A model generated the notes under the pieces. That model saw nothing but the letters and a program-made list of their open reading frames with translations. It made no database searches and was not told the origin of the DNA. Position numbers and translations under genes: made by a program. Below, piece by piece: positions 34,000-46,107 of a stretch of DNA of 64,000 nucleotides. Origin of the DNA: Isoetes taiwanensis (taxonomy: Eukaryota > Streptophyta > Lycopodiopsida > Isoetales > Isoetaceae); contig JAJEKV010000034.1 of the NCBI GenBank assembly GCA_021234155.1, positions 7,238,028-7,302,027 of the forward strand, read 5' to 3'. Position 1 is the first letter of the stretch; every line of letters begins with the position of its first letter.

Positions 34000-35260
34000 A
34001 CATGATAATCAGCCTATGTTCATCCCATAACTACTATAGAAATTAAAAGAAATATGAGTTCAAATTTTAATCTATCTGGTAATAAACAAGGTGGTGTCAT
34101 ACGATGTTTTGCTCTCATTGCAGGAAAAGCTACGTTAAGATGAATTTGACCAGGTGGTTCATATCACAAAGTTAGGGGGCAAGCTAGCTTGCATCCCAGG
34201 TAAGGGCCTTGTAGATTTGGGAAATTCAACCAGTCATGATCGCCGAGGATAGTGGAAACTTATCAATAATAGTCGTGATTACATTAGTCTCATGTAACTT
34301 TGTATGCTACAACTGAGAGACCATTACATATTGAAAAGCCCTGCATATTGTGTCTTTCACCCAGTCATGATAATGATAACAAAAATATATATTTCCTCCC
34401 AAAAACCATATAGATAAAGGCATCATTGCATCCACCCTCATCTATCACTACAACTGAGACTGCCCACGGTTCGGGGCTGGCATTAAGGATGGTCTGAGCA
34501 GATACTTTGTATTGATGCTATGGTCAGGCTGACAAGTACATAGCATGCCAGTTGTTTCCTATAAGAGGTGATTTGAGACAGAGAGTAGATAGAAAGATGT
34601 GTAGGATAATGTACAAGAACCAAAACTAGATTAGATGGAATAAACCAAAGGCATGAACCTGCATATAGTGGGTGTGCTCGAGACAAATGCTCACTTAGAT
34701 GCGAAAGAAGCTGGACACTTATTTACGTTCATGATGCACATAGAGTCGAGGCATTGTTGCAGCTAGATGGGTTGGTGCTCACATACCAAACCCTCCCCGC
34801 TATATTTTAGTCTACTTTCGTACACCGCAAGACAAATTATATGGCATGTAGCATGGGAGTCACCTCAAGCCCACTCATTCCTCTGTGCATGAGAATCTTA
34901 AGTAGCTTCCTAGGGTCTGACAGCGTGTTCAAGCTCCAAGATCCACATTTTAACAATCGTATGGAGTAGTGTGGCGCACCTCTTTGAATCTTGATCTATA
35001 AAGAAAAGTATGCTGATGTGGTTTTCATATACTGATGGTATTGTATTCAATTCTTTGAAGCAAGTGAAGAATTTGTCCAGGGCATTGTTTCCTGATTTCT
35101 GTCACTTCTGTCACCATGTTCCTTTGGATGCATGGTAAAAATGATCTCATGCAAAACATCAGTTCAGAACTTAAAGGGAACCTGCAGTAGGCAGGAGTTT
35201 CAAATTTATGACACGTTATTATTAAATATGAATTTATTAGCAAGACACCTTTATGTGGCA
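34000..35260. other. Unassigned DNA; possible second LINE RT trace
   Basis: Around 34,840-35,040 on the + strand, GVTSSPLIPLCMRILSSFLG followed by KYADVVFIY could be a decayed GCPLSP...YADD reverse-transcriptase core. Too degraded to be sure. Confidence 0.3.
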
Positions 35261-35262
35261 AT

Positions 35263-35425
35263 AAGGAAGGAAGGAAGGAAGGAAGGAAGGAAGGAAGGAA
35301 GGAAGGAAGGAAGGAAGGAAGGAAGGAAGGAAGGAAGGAACATGGCATGTTCTTGCACGAATGCAAGGAAGGAAAGACATACGACGACACATGGCATGTT
35401 CTTGCACGAATGCATGCAAGAAGCT
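35263..35425. repeat. (GGAA)n microsatellite with a 50-bp flanking duplication
   Basis: About 19 GGAA units at 35,263-35,340, followed by ACATGGCATGTTCTTGCACG twice (35,340 and 35,390). The long frames on both strands here are translated repeat only. Confidence 0.95.
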
Positions 35426-36169
35426 AACATACTGGAGCAACTAGAACAACAAAACAAATGACAGCTTTTGGGCGTTTATGCCACTGGTGAGATCCTTTGC
35501 CGTGCTACAAGGTATGATGTTGTTATATATACTTAATTCTATAATATATCTACAGTATGTATTGTTTACAAATGTTTCATAAGTATTCTATGGTTTAAAG
35601 TGAGTTTTTTTATCCTCAATTTCATAATGCCATCTTTTATTGATCTAGGTCTTAGCTATAATTCAATTTACTGGATACAAGGGTTGGCTGATAATTACAT
35701 GCCCATTTTAAACGTGTGGAGATCCTATCTTTCCAGTCCATAGAATTTTTGGGCAATAATTTCTTCCTTCTCATGCTCGATGCGCCGGCAGTAGTGGAGC
35801 GTGTTGTTGTACGAGGCGTTGGCCTTATGTGGGGGAACTATTTGATCTACTAAACACTATATGTGCCCGCAGCCTATCGGATTTGAAGATTCCTTGCTAG
35901 TTCCAAATTCTAGGTCTCCCGGCAGACATGTTGCTCCCAGAGTTTATAATGGCGATGGCCAATGGGTTAGGTACGTATATTTCTCATTCAATTGTTCGGG
36001 CGCCCAAGATTTGTGTCGCCTTATCTGCAAACAGTCTGTTACCGTCTTCGGTAACAGTCAAGAGTGGAGATTGGTACTTCCAGTTCCCCCTCAGACTCTT
36101 AAACGACGCTGAGAATGTTCCAGCACTTTAGGTTTTTGCAGGCTCAATTTCGGAGCACAGGCCCACCCC

Positions 36170-36655
36170 AGTGGAAGAGATTTCAAGGGAAAATATTCAG
36201 GCTCCATTACAAGCTCCTTGTGCAAAGAATCCACCTCAGGTTGTATCTTAGCCTGAGGTTGTAGGCCACGTCATTCTAATACTGACATGGTGCCTGGGGT
36301 TGACCCGGAGAGACATGATAACACTAGCTACATTGAGACTTTTGATATTGTCGTCTGGAAGCTGCATCATATTCAACAACTTCAGGAGTTAACGGAGCAG
36401 CAACAGTCCCCACATTTGCACTTGGGGTCGGCATATCCTCTGTCAGTACGACCTTCAGAGTTAGGCTTAATGGCCACCCATGACTCCACGGAGGGAATGG
36501 CCATCGACAAGGTGGCGCGGGTGCAATCTTGGGCTGACGAGACTGACCTAGCTATGGACTTCACTTTCACTGAAAATCCACTTGCACTTGTGCCACATGA
36601 GTCAGATCAAGATCCTATATCTCCAGTGAGACGAGGGCGAAAGAAGAAGCAATGA
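36170..36655 (+). pseudogene. L1-type LINE ORF1 remnant
   Basis: The frame 36,287-36,655 ends in RRGRKKKQ and immediately precedes the ORF2 endonuclease, as ORF1 does in plant L1. It is Gln/Glu/Asp-rich (MDFTFTENPLALVPHES). The N-terminal RNA-binding part is not identifiable. Confidence 0.45.
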
Positions 36656-39600
36656 AGGAATTCCTCTTCTCAATAGTTCATATGGACAGAAAGATTTTGA
36701 GCTGGAATGTGCGCGGGATCCGCTCGTCACCTAGTAAGCGAACGAGAGTCGCATTGGCTATTCATAAGATTGGTCCAGATATTCTGTGTCTCCAGGAGCA
36801 TAAGTGTCACAAAGGTGACATCCGTACACTTGTGGACATGTTTGGTCCACAGTACGCTATAGCAGTTTCCACCTCAGGCACTTCCAAAAGCGGGTCCGCC
36901 ATTGCGTGGAAAATGAATGTTCATGTAACATTTACTCATGTCGACCGCTGGAGCAGATAAGGGAGGGCAAGAATGAAGGATTGTGAATGTCTATACTTAC
37001 AATAATGCATGACAGAGGGAATCATTATGGGATGGGAGCATTATGGGCATCTTTGAGGAACAAGATCAGGGGCTAGATTCTCTACATCTGGCAAAGTCCT
37101 TTGGAGATTGTACTTTTACATGGTGCAATCAGTAGACAAGGGTAGGCTGGGCATATGCTAGATATGACAGATGCTATGTGCATACCCTGGTAATGGGTCT
37201 TTCATCCCATCTTAAGCAGCACAATATTGTGTCCACTGCGGTCTCTGACCATACTCCACAGTTGATTTCACATGGTCTCATTACAGTTAGACCTACGAGA
37301 ACAATATTTAAATTAAATTCTAGGTGCTTGAAGGACGCTAATTTCTCTTGGAAATGCCAGTAGATATGTTCCGCACTTTTCGAGATAACTTTGGAATGTC
37401 AGGAATGATAAAGGCCCTAGCTGCTGTCAAATCATCCACAAAATCTTGGGGAAGACAGAAGGCTCAGCAAGAGCGTGAGGCATTAGATTCGTTATATCGA
37501 GAGCTTGAAACTCTCAGACTTCAACCTTCTGATGGAATACGGGAAAATGAGATATTGCACCTCATCGCAGCTGATGAATCTAAGAGAGCATCTCAGGCAA
37601 ATGTGAAGGCGGAGAACACCTGGCTGAGAGAAGGTGATACCAATTCCAGAATGTTCTTCAGCGCAGCTCGACAAAAGAAATATGCAGTGTTAATGTCATC
37701 ATTGAAAATGCCTAATGGCCAGATTCTTCATCTGCCCCCAGATATTAAACAGTTTGCATTTTAACATTCTCTCACTTCTTCCAGGAAAAAAGTTATTAGT
37801 ATGGTGATGTCTTGGAAGAAATTGTGTTTAACAAGATATCATGCAATGTCTCAGTGGCCCCCCATAAATGCCCTGGTCTAGATGGTATTCTTATAGTTTT
37901 TCCAAGAATACTAGAAATGGCTAGAAGACTCAGTGTTGCAGACATATCAAGATCCTTTGAGAGCAGAGTCATTAAATTATAGACTTAACGTTGGCTGCAT
38001 CTCACTAATTCCTGAGGTGAAAGATCCTAGTAACCATCTCTGATTAGCATCCGATTACATTACTGTCCTATGTATAAAAGGCAATTGGTAAAGCCCTATC
38101 TCTGAGACTTCTAGTGGTGCTAGTGGATTCTATCAAACCAATGCAACCTAGCTTTATTCCAGGAAGACATATCCTTAATAATGTCCGCTGGGACTTTATG
38201 AAGAGGATGATGCTAGCCTTTGGTTGTGGAGAGAGTTTCACAACTGGGTTCTAAAACTCCTTACTTTTGCTAGAGCCACTGTACTTTGTCATGGCGAGTC
38301 TTTGCCGATCTTCAATGTTGTCCGCGGAATTTGTCAAGGTTGCCCATTGGCTCCTTACTTATTCATGATTATTGCAAAAGCACTTTCTCAATTGCTAAAC
38401 TCTGCTTTGGATGCAGGTGTCATAGAGGGTTTGAGGATGGCGGATGGGTCGCAACAAATTGGAAGTCAGTACGTCGATGATTCCCTTTTTTTTTTAACAA
38501 GCTGACGAGGTGAATTTGACAAACACAAAAGAGCTTTGGACACATTCTCTATCACGTCAGGCTGTCTAATAAACTGGACAAAATGCTCTGCATTGTGGCC
38601 TTCATCGGAGCCAATGCCCTCCATTTTGTCTAACTTCCCTTGGCTGGCATTGAAATTTTTGCCACAGATATTTTGGTAGGTTTGCGTCGACATCTCAATT
38701 GGTGAAAAGGTGGAATGCTCTCAATGGCCGGCAGAATTACTGTGGCAAAGTCTGTATTATGCTCCACGTATATTTATATGGCATCTGTCATCCTGGCTCT
38801 AGAGAACAAGATGCAAGAGATTTCCTCCATTGTCTGTAACTTCGTCTAGGAAGGTAATGAGGAAGGAGAGGTAGTTAAGGTTGCATGGTGGAAGTGTGTT
38901 CATCCCAAAGCCGCAAGAGGACTGGGGATCTTAGACCTTTCTCTCCATAGCAAGATCCTGATTTCAAAGTTTATTTGGAAAATCCTTAGGAATGAGTTTG
39001 ACTCTCCTGGCATGGTACTGCTTTCTCAGTCTCTATCTCACTTGTTTTTCATAAGACTACTATTTTTGCGCGGCTTTCTTGGGCGTTATTCTCAGATATC
39101 AAGCCATATGTCAATGCCTCTCCATTTTTGAAGGGCCTTCTACGAGCCTGGAAGTAGGTTCGCCCATTGTTTGAGATCGATGACTCAAGTTGCATCCAGT
39201 TGACATTGTCGCCATGGTGGATCCCACTCGCCCGGAGTGCGTTACCATCTGTATTTGCCTCATATGTTGATCCTTATGGTCATAATATGGGGTTTATTCG
39301 GTGGAAGATTAATATTTTGATGGTCAATTGGCGCCTTAGCAATTATTCTGTGACAGGTTGACTTAAGGAATGGGACAGGGCGATCTGGCTCGAGTAACAA
39401 ATAATCTTCCATTATACTCCCCACAAGGGACAGGACGGATATGGTGATGTAACTCGAAGATCGATCCCTCAAACTTTGTCAAGTCTTGCTATGAACTTCT
39501 GGCAATTAAGGATGAGTTGCCTCCCACAGATGGATGGGCTCTACAGCTTCCAGGAGACGATTGGGGTAAGATTTGGAGGTGGGCGTGGAACCCAATTTTG

Positions 39601-39770
39601 CCTTCTAACTCGCACTGATCCTTAAAGGGTGGACGCGTGGGTTCATAGGTATGTCCAATGTGCGGCATCCATATATAGACCCTGGAACAATATATGTTTT
39701 CGTGCACGGCATATAGTGGCATATACCTAGAATATGCCATAAACACATATGGACGAGAGTTTGCCCCCTT
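36652..39770 (+). pseudogene. L1-type LINE ORF2, heavily broken
   Basis: The domains follow in order, in shifting frames: endonuclease KILSWNVRGIRSSPSKR and DILCLQEHK (36,685-36,810), SDHTPQ (about 37,241), linker ENTWLREGDTNSRMFF (about 37,614), RT with QPSFIPGRHILNN, VVRGICQGCPLAPYLF (about 38,310) and active-site QYVDDSLFF (about 38,467), then WWKCVHPKAARGLGILDLSL (about 38,889), and a zf-RVT-like end (39,480-39,680). The YVDD box separates it from the YADD LINE at 1-3 kb. Many stops; no poly(A) tail seen. Confidence 0.88.
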
Positions 39771-39942
39771 TAGGCTGGGTTCACATGCACCTTCACGACC
39801 ATCACCATCACGTAAAAGGGCTCATTAGGTAAAAGTACTACTATACAAGAATTAAAATGGAGAGCTGAATTAAAATGGAGAGCTGAATGGAGAGCGATCG
39901 TTCGTTGAGGGGGGTAGTGCTATCTTAAATCCCGCTCAGAAA

Positions 39943-41390
39943 ATGGAGGCGCCCAGCGAACAGGACATGGAAGCCCTCATCCGGGACCTAGAAGCGCTTG
40001 AAAAGGTAATGTGTTCCCCATTTCATTCTCGTTCCGCAATGCTCATCCTTGATTCTAAATTGTAGGAATATAATGATGTTAAGTGCGAGATCGCTTGTCT
40101 CAAGACATCTCTAGGAATTGAAACTCAAAAGCGTGAAGCGGCCGAGTGTTTGTGCGCAAGGCTAGAAGCAGGTATATATTCTTTGGTTTGGTTCTCTTTC
40201 TGCGATTTTTTTTTTCTCTGATTACTTTGTTAACTAGATAAGCAACGGCTCCTAAAATCACAAGAAGAAAGATTAAGCAATACAATACAGCAGGTACTTG
40301 AGGGCCTTTGATATAGTTTGAATGATTATAATGGCAAGAAATGATTGCAGCATGTTTGAATGGCTGAAAAGCTCGACTTTAGAAGCAAGTACCAGACTTT
40401 ATGGCAGGAGGTAAAGTTGTCAAAGGATCAACATGGAGCACAGGAGAAGGCATGTTACTGCATCTTTTATCTTATGCAACACTTAATTTCTAACACAACA
40501 CTTAATTCCAGTCGCTGATATTTTTTTAAACACAGGAATATGAGCAAGTTGTAGCAACTCTTAAAAAGCAGCATGAAATCGCACATGCAGCCTATGAAAA
40601 GAAAATCAGGTACGCATTTTCTGGCATTTGATATATGAGGACTTGGATATGGCCAAGAACTCGGGAAGAACATGTGTTTGGATAAGAATAAATAGGGAAG
40701 GAATTTTTGTACAAGACACCAACGCATCTCAGGGCAGGGTTTTATACCACTACTATATTTAGAGTATATAAAAGATAAGTCAGGAATGCGTAGCCCACAT
40801 AAACGATGCTTGAATAAATTTTTTTTTGAAGAAACGACAGAGTGAATGGTATTTCTTTTCCCCATATCAGGCAGATGCAGAGTCAGCTGTCATTCAAGGA
40901 GGAAAATGTGTCTCGCCTTGAACAAGAGGTAGCACAGTTACATGTCGCTGCAGATATTTTAAAGCAAGAGGCAGAGCAAAGAGCTCATGATGACCATCTG
41001 AAATGTATGCTTCTTACTTGTTCAAAGGAGATTTGTGGTACAAAAGTGATTTCTTTGGTTTCACAGACATAAATGAGACCGAGAGCTTGAAGCAGAAATT
41101 GAAGGATGAGACAGAATCTACACAAAAACTGCAAAAGGAATTTGAAAGGCAAGAGCAATCCGGTAAGTGTTCTTTTTGGTTCCCAATCTTTAGTGCTGCT
41201 TGATATTTGCATATCCAATTTATCAGCTTTTGCATTGTTCTTGACAGCGTTAACAGAACGAACTCGTCTGGAGGGGCTTCTACGAGAATTGAGTTCAAAC
41301 AGGCATGTTGGTGCTTTGAAACAAAAAGTCATGAAGTTGAGAAAAGAGAATGAAGATTTGAAGCACCAGTTGCTTCGTTCTGGGCATTAA
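39943..41390 (+). pseudogene. At-4/1-like coiled-coil protein gene (one in-frame stop)
   Basis: The Arabidopsis At-4/1 protein is an all-coiled-coil protein found as a partner of a tospovirus movement protein and linked to cell-to-cell traffic. Exons from phase: 39,943-40,005; 40,066-40,171; 40,238-40,293; 40,351-40,449; 40,536-40,609; 40,871-41,004; 41,067-41,162; 41,248-41,390. The best match is the C-terminus SSNRHVGALKQKVMKLRKEN. The rest is heptad-rich (LEQEVAQLHVAADILKQEAE). Phases agree throughout. Exon 4 has TGA at 40,357-40,359, seven bases after its acceptor, and a GC rather than GT donor at 40,450. Without the TGA the product would be about 255 aa, the family's usual size. It could be a recent pseudogene, a sequencing error at TGG/TGA, or a mis-drawn acceptor. 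Confidence 0.72.
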
Positions 41391-42555
41391 CTCCATAATG
41401 TTTTAATGTTAACCATCATGGGCTTTCGCATCCATCCGAAGAATTGATGCTTGCTAAAACCCCATGCTGAGGAGTGATTTTGTAGTGGTGGTCATGGTAG
41501 CCTACTCCAATAAAATAAATAACAGGATCAGTGATCACATTACTTGTAGCTACATGTTTATGTTTCCTTACCGCCTAAAGGACATTAAGTCAATAACGTT
41601 GTTTGTATTTCCAGTGTCAAAACGACACTAAAATGGAGACGCTGCATATGGTGTAGAAACGTACGCAATGTATAATTGTAGAGTTCTGATTATCAACATA
41701 GCGTATGTAGCTGATGTAATAAACTTTTTCCAGTAAGGAGAATCTTGGTATATCCTCTGACAGTCTTAGAAGCAAGGTCTAGTGCTCTACAAACTTGTGG
41801 TGGTTCTTTATCCATGACATAGGTTCAGCTTATTTCCGATCGGTTCATATGACCAAACCAAAATTCAATTATGAAACCCTTCTGGGAACGGAAAAGATGC
41901 TTGGAACCAATCCAGCCCTGCCGTCCAATCGTATCATGACACGTCTCATTGATCTTTCTCTGGAAATCGTGCAGGAATTTTACTCGTCGTTCTGCCATTT
42001 TTACCCTTTATTCTGTTATTTTCTGTTATTTTCGTGCTGGATTGGTTCCAGGCATCTTTTCCGGTAGGGGAAAAGTCCACGCTGGGTTGACCCTCTGGAA
42101 TCAAGCCCGGAGGGACTTTCCCTTATTCGTATGCTTTGGAAATGCACGCAAGCCTCGGTTTAAATACCAACCTTTTAGAAACAAGACTTTATATGCATGG
42201 AACACAGGTTTTTGTAATTCAACCATAATGATTGGTCAGGAAGCAAATGTATGCTTTGGGTAGTTAGTGAGCTCACTACGCACCCTAAGAACACGTCTCC
42301 TTCTATGAAAGCAGTTGCAAATGTTGCTTGTTTGCATCCTAACCTAGAAGGAAAACTATATTGCATTTTGGATTGGCCAACATAGAGTATGTAGCTGCAT
42401 TCATGAAATTTGCTATGTTTTAACCATAACAACATATAGATGCCTTTGGTATAGATTAGCCAACAGGACATTACATATTACTAAGAAAAGTACGAGGCAA
42501 AAACATAGACTTCTCATTGTTTGTATTGTGGATGATAGCAATAGCAATCACTTCA
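41391..42555. other. 3' flank of the At-4/1-like gene; unassigned DNA
   Basis: No gene recognised. AATAAAATAAAT at about 41,510 could serve as the polyadenylation signal of the upstream gene. Confidence 0.35.
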
Positions 42556-42556
42556 T

Positions 42557-42735
42557 GGACGGTGATAATTCCATTTAATTAAAGTCGGTCTAGGATGATT
42601 CAAATTGAAAGCTATTAGAGTTTTATATTAGAAGAGAGGTGGTGACAATTCCATTTAATTAAAGTCGGTCTAGGAGGAGGAGGATATTCAAATTGAAAGC
42701 CATTAGAGTTTTATATTAGAAGAGAGGTGGTGACA
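42557..42735. repeat. Tandem duplication (~84-95-bp units)
   Basis: GGTGATAATTCCATTTAATT...TTATATTAGAAGAGAGGTGG is followed by a second, nearly identical unit that carries an extra GGAGGAGGA. Confidence 0.9.
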
Positions 42736-43127
42736 AGTGTGATGGTGGTTAAATATTTCATAATTTGTATAAGAGGTGGGATGGGAGCTAGAATAGGTGG
42801 TCGGTTTTTTGGATTGCCCGTAGGGCAATTCTTGGGGGGTGTGGGGAGAGATCGATAGAGGCCACGATTAAAAAATATTGTAGCATATGCTTCGTCTACG
42901 ACTGCGGGTTTTTGGGATTTGAGGGACACCTGAGGACAGGTAGACAGTGTGGATTTAATAGGAGTCTGGGTGGAAGGTGGAGATGCGATCTCTGCTTCCT
43001 GGCATTGCGTAGAGGTAGCGAAGCAGAGGGGAACTTCGTCCTCCTCAAATCGTGATAGATGGAAGGTGGATTCTTTGAGCCACAACAGGTTTTTTTTAAA
43101 CTCAGGCATAGCAGTAGCGTGGAACAC
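42711..43127 (-). CDS. Hypothetical ORF, divergent from GrpE
   Basis: A 138-aa frame (MFHATAMPEFKKNLLWLKES...) reads away from the GrpE gene, with only about 170 bp between the two starts. The composition (SRFEEDEVPLCF, Pro/Thr-rich second half) is not clearly that of a known family, and the 3' end runs into the tandem duplication. It may be chance. Confidence 0.25.
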   Translation of the reverse strand: MFHATAMPEFKKNLLWLKESTFHLSRFEEDEVPLCFATSTQCQEAEIASPPSTQTPIKSTLSTCPQVSLKSQKPAVVDEAYATIFFNRGLYRSLPTPPKNCPTGNPKNRPPILAPIPPLIQIMKYLTTITLVTTSLLI

Positions 43128-43298
43128 CTATCCTTTATTTAAGCCAAACAAGGAGCGATTTAGGCTGAGTCTAAAGGCTGAAGTGTTTCAAACCGTCACC
43201 ATACTTGCAACAACGGCCATAGTGGCTGCCTTGTTTTGAAAAAGCCGACGGGTTTAAGATTTAGGGTTTATCTTGCTTGTTCACCATTTCCGACAAAG

Positions 43299-45470
43299 AT
43301 GCATCTTTCCAAGCTCTTGCAGGCAGCTTCCACTGTAAAGGTGCCCACCACAGCTTCAAGAGCTGTAAAAGAAACTTGTTTTTTATCCACTTCCATTTGT
43401 CAGGTGTGTTTTTTTTTCAAGTATGTGCTAAAACAGACACTTGACGTGGCATGCTATCTCACCACCCAACCACGAGCACTCAGCCAAAACACAGCCCTCC
43501 TGAGCTCTTCCCTGAGCAACTATATAGCATGCACGCCCTTTAGTCCTCCTTTGGACCATACCATCCTTTGGACCAAAGGCCAAAGAGGAAGGGATGATAT
43601 ATACCAAGGACGTGGAAAGGCCTTGGGCCTTTTTGGGCCACGTGGGCCTTTGGCCTTTGGTCCAAAGGAAGGGATGGTCCAAAGGAGGACCAAAGGGCGT
43701 GCATGCTATATAGTTGCTCAGGGAAGAGCTCAGGAGGGCTGTGTTTTGGCTGAGAGCTCGTGGTTGGGTGGTGAGATAGCATGCCACGTCAAGTGTCTGT
43801 TTTATGTGCACTGCAATTAAGTTTTCATCTTGATTCTTTTGGTTGATTCTTTCTCGCATCTGGTGAAAGGGAAGTTGTATTTACAGGCCCAGAGATAAAG
43901 AAATGATTATGGAACGAGGTTGGTTTTCCGAAATCCATCATCGCATTACACTGCCCAAGCTGCCAGATTTTCTTCAGCTCCAGCCCCAGCTGTAGAGGAA
44001 GTCACAAAAGATAGAGATATAAAATTGCCAGAGGATTATGCGAAGCCTCCTCCATCAGGAGCTACTGAGCCAGTGTCTAAGGACAAGGATGCAGAAGCTA
44101 AAGCCAGCAATGCTTCTGGAACGGATGATGAAATTTTGAAGCTTAAGAAAGAAATTGAGAGTGTAAAGTGGATGCTTCGTGAAAAATATTCTTTGGTATG
44201 GAGGGAGAGAAGTCGATTAATGAATTAAAGAATAAACTGGTTCAGAACTATGCAGAAACAGAGAACATCAGGGAGCGAGCCCGAAGAGAGGCAGAGAACA
44301 CCAAGAAGTTCTCAATCCAGGTACTGTCTAGACGGTATTAACTTTGTTGTCTTTTTTTGGATGATAGAGTATATGTTAGCTGCAGAACCTGGTGCTCCTG
44401 CAGGCATGAGCGGAAGTGTAGGCAAATTCATCTTTACATTTGGTAGGGTGAGTTCTAGTCAGATAGATAGTTAACATATAAAATTGCTACATTTCAATCA
44501 AATGGTTTATGAATATCTTAAAGACATACCTAATGACAGTTTTATGCTTGTAGAGTTTTGCAAAAAAATTGTTGGACATTGCAGATAATTTAGAAAGTCC
44601 TGCAACTGTCGTTCCTGACATTAAAAACTCCTCTGAATTGATCAAAGATGTTGCAGTAGTGCGGAAGCAGCTACAAACATTGTTAGAAGGCATGAAGATG
44701 ACAGAGAATCAGCTTTTGAAGGTTGACATCTTTGTTCTATTATAGAAGTCTCTAGGTCTTGTCACTTTTAATCTTGTCCAATGAATCCATCATTTTTTTT
44801 ATCTTAAAGAAAAATGGTAAGCGTATGATGCAAAACTAACATGTAACCACTTTTTAACATCTAATCATGCACCCCATCATGCACTCTTTTCATGCATCTT
44901 TACTCAATATTTGGTGTGTTCTTATTTTTATGCTTGTTGCCACTATTAATGTTTGACTGATATGCTATTTTATCATGCTTCAGACTTTCAAAAAATTTGG
45001 CATTGAGAAGTTTAATCCTATTGATGAGCTATTTGATCCAAATGCTCACCTTGCAGTCTGTGAAGTGGACGAACCAATAAAAGATGCTGGTTCCGTAGCT
45101 GTTGTGTTTAAGGTAGTCCTCAGGGTTTTTTTCTGCCATGGTTTTAATTTTTGAGCACCAGTTTCTACAGAGCAGAAATGTAGAATGTGCAGCTGTTTCT
45201 AATCATGGGTTATTTCATATTCTGTAGGCTGGATACATCCTGCATGAAAGAGTAATTCGTCTTGCAGAGGTGGCTGTAGCAAAGGGGCAGCCAGATGCAA
45301 CGTGCAAAGGAACAAGCGGAACCACATTCAAGAACAGTAAATGCGGCTCCAAAGGCTGAAACAACTGCTGCAAAAGGACCAGATTCAAAGACAGGGAATG
45401 CGACTTCAAAGAGTAAAGCAACTGCTACAAAAGGACAAATAGAAGCAGATACAAAAACAATGATATGAGA
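43299..45470 (+). pseudogene. Mitochondrial GrpE (Mge1-type) co-chaperone, frameshifted
   Basis: GrpE is the nucleotide-exchange factor of mitochondrial Hsp70. Exon 1 (43,299-43,403) starts MHLSKLLQAAS and looks like a targeting peptide; exon 2 follows from about 43,920 to 44,320, then 44,554-44,721, 44,984-45,112 and 45,228 onward. Family landmarks: ENIRERARREAENTKKFSIQ (about 44,262), FAKKLLDIADNLE, EGMKMTENQLLK, FNPIDELFDPNAHLAVCEV and AGYILHERVIRLAEVAVAKG. Defects: the phase-correct acceptor at 43,886 leads to a TAA at 43,896-43,898; a short indel near 44,200 changes frame; another near 45,290 shifts the Ala/Lys-rich C-terminal extension. It is either a young pseudogene or a gene with consensus errors. 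Confidence 0.82.
43429..43804. mobile_element. 376-bp foldback in GrpE intron 1
   Basis: TAAAACAGACACTTGACGTG at the left end is matched by its exact reverse complement at the right end. The arms are about 160 bp with only a few mismatches; the loop is about 60 bp. A 5-bp direct repeat TGTGC flanks it (43,424-43,428 and 43,805-43,809), as expected for a transposed MITE. Both strands are open for ~140 codons only because the arms are palindromic. Confidence 0.93.
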
Positions 45471-45479
45471 TAGAATTAT

Positions 45480-46090
45480 TGCTTAAAACTCTAAAGCACA
45501 TTTTGAGCTTTCAAGCAATCACTCATTCGTGGACAGGTAGTAGCTTGCAGAATACATTTTTGTGTATAGAGAAGATAAATTTTCTTTTGTGATTTGATAA
45601 TAATGCTGAGTAATATACATTAAACTTCTATTTGATGGGGGAGTAATGAAAATGCTAAATGCTAGTGCATAGGGTATAACTCATATATCTACAAATGGGA
45701 TTGTGCATGTGAAACAAACTTTGTGTCACATCCGGAGTCTTTCCCTACTTTTAGGAACTCTTTGAAGCCATAACAATTGATTGTGTGCCATTGCAATTGA
45801 TTGTAATTGCAATTGATTGTGTGCCATTGCAATTGAATGTAACTGCTTTTACCTCAATTAGGACTATTGTTCCATGGTGATTCTCTCCCTACTTTATGCA
45901 GTCTCTTTAAAACCAGGACTGGGTAGAAGCATAAAAGGGTGATTGAATTTTTTTGTATATTAATGTAGAAAATAGAACTGGGTTAAAGTATTTGTAATGT
46001 ACATTTTGAATTTTACATGGAGTTGCCGACGTCCAGTATTCTCCATAATTATACCAAATTCTCCCGAAATCTTGGCGCACATTTTAAACT
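45480..46090. other. Intergenic, with small ATTGATTGTGTGCCATTGCA repeats
   Basis: The words ATTGATTGTGTGCCATTGCA are repeated at about 45,777 and 45,813. No gene is seen. Confidence 0.5.
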
Positions 46091-46107
46091 TTCCTCAATC
46101 GATCAAA

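Noticed and set aside
35025-35461. ORFs rich in Gly-Arg-Lys-Glu or Phe-Leu-Pro-Ser repeats
   Set aside because: Translation of the (GGAA)n microsatellite.
43428-43859. A 143-aa minus-strand and a 194-aa plus-strand protein with nearly the same sequence
   Set aside because: Both are the two arms of the foldback read in opposite directions; no homology or codon signal.
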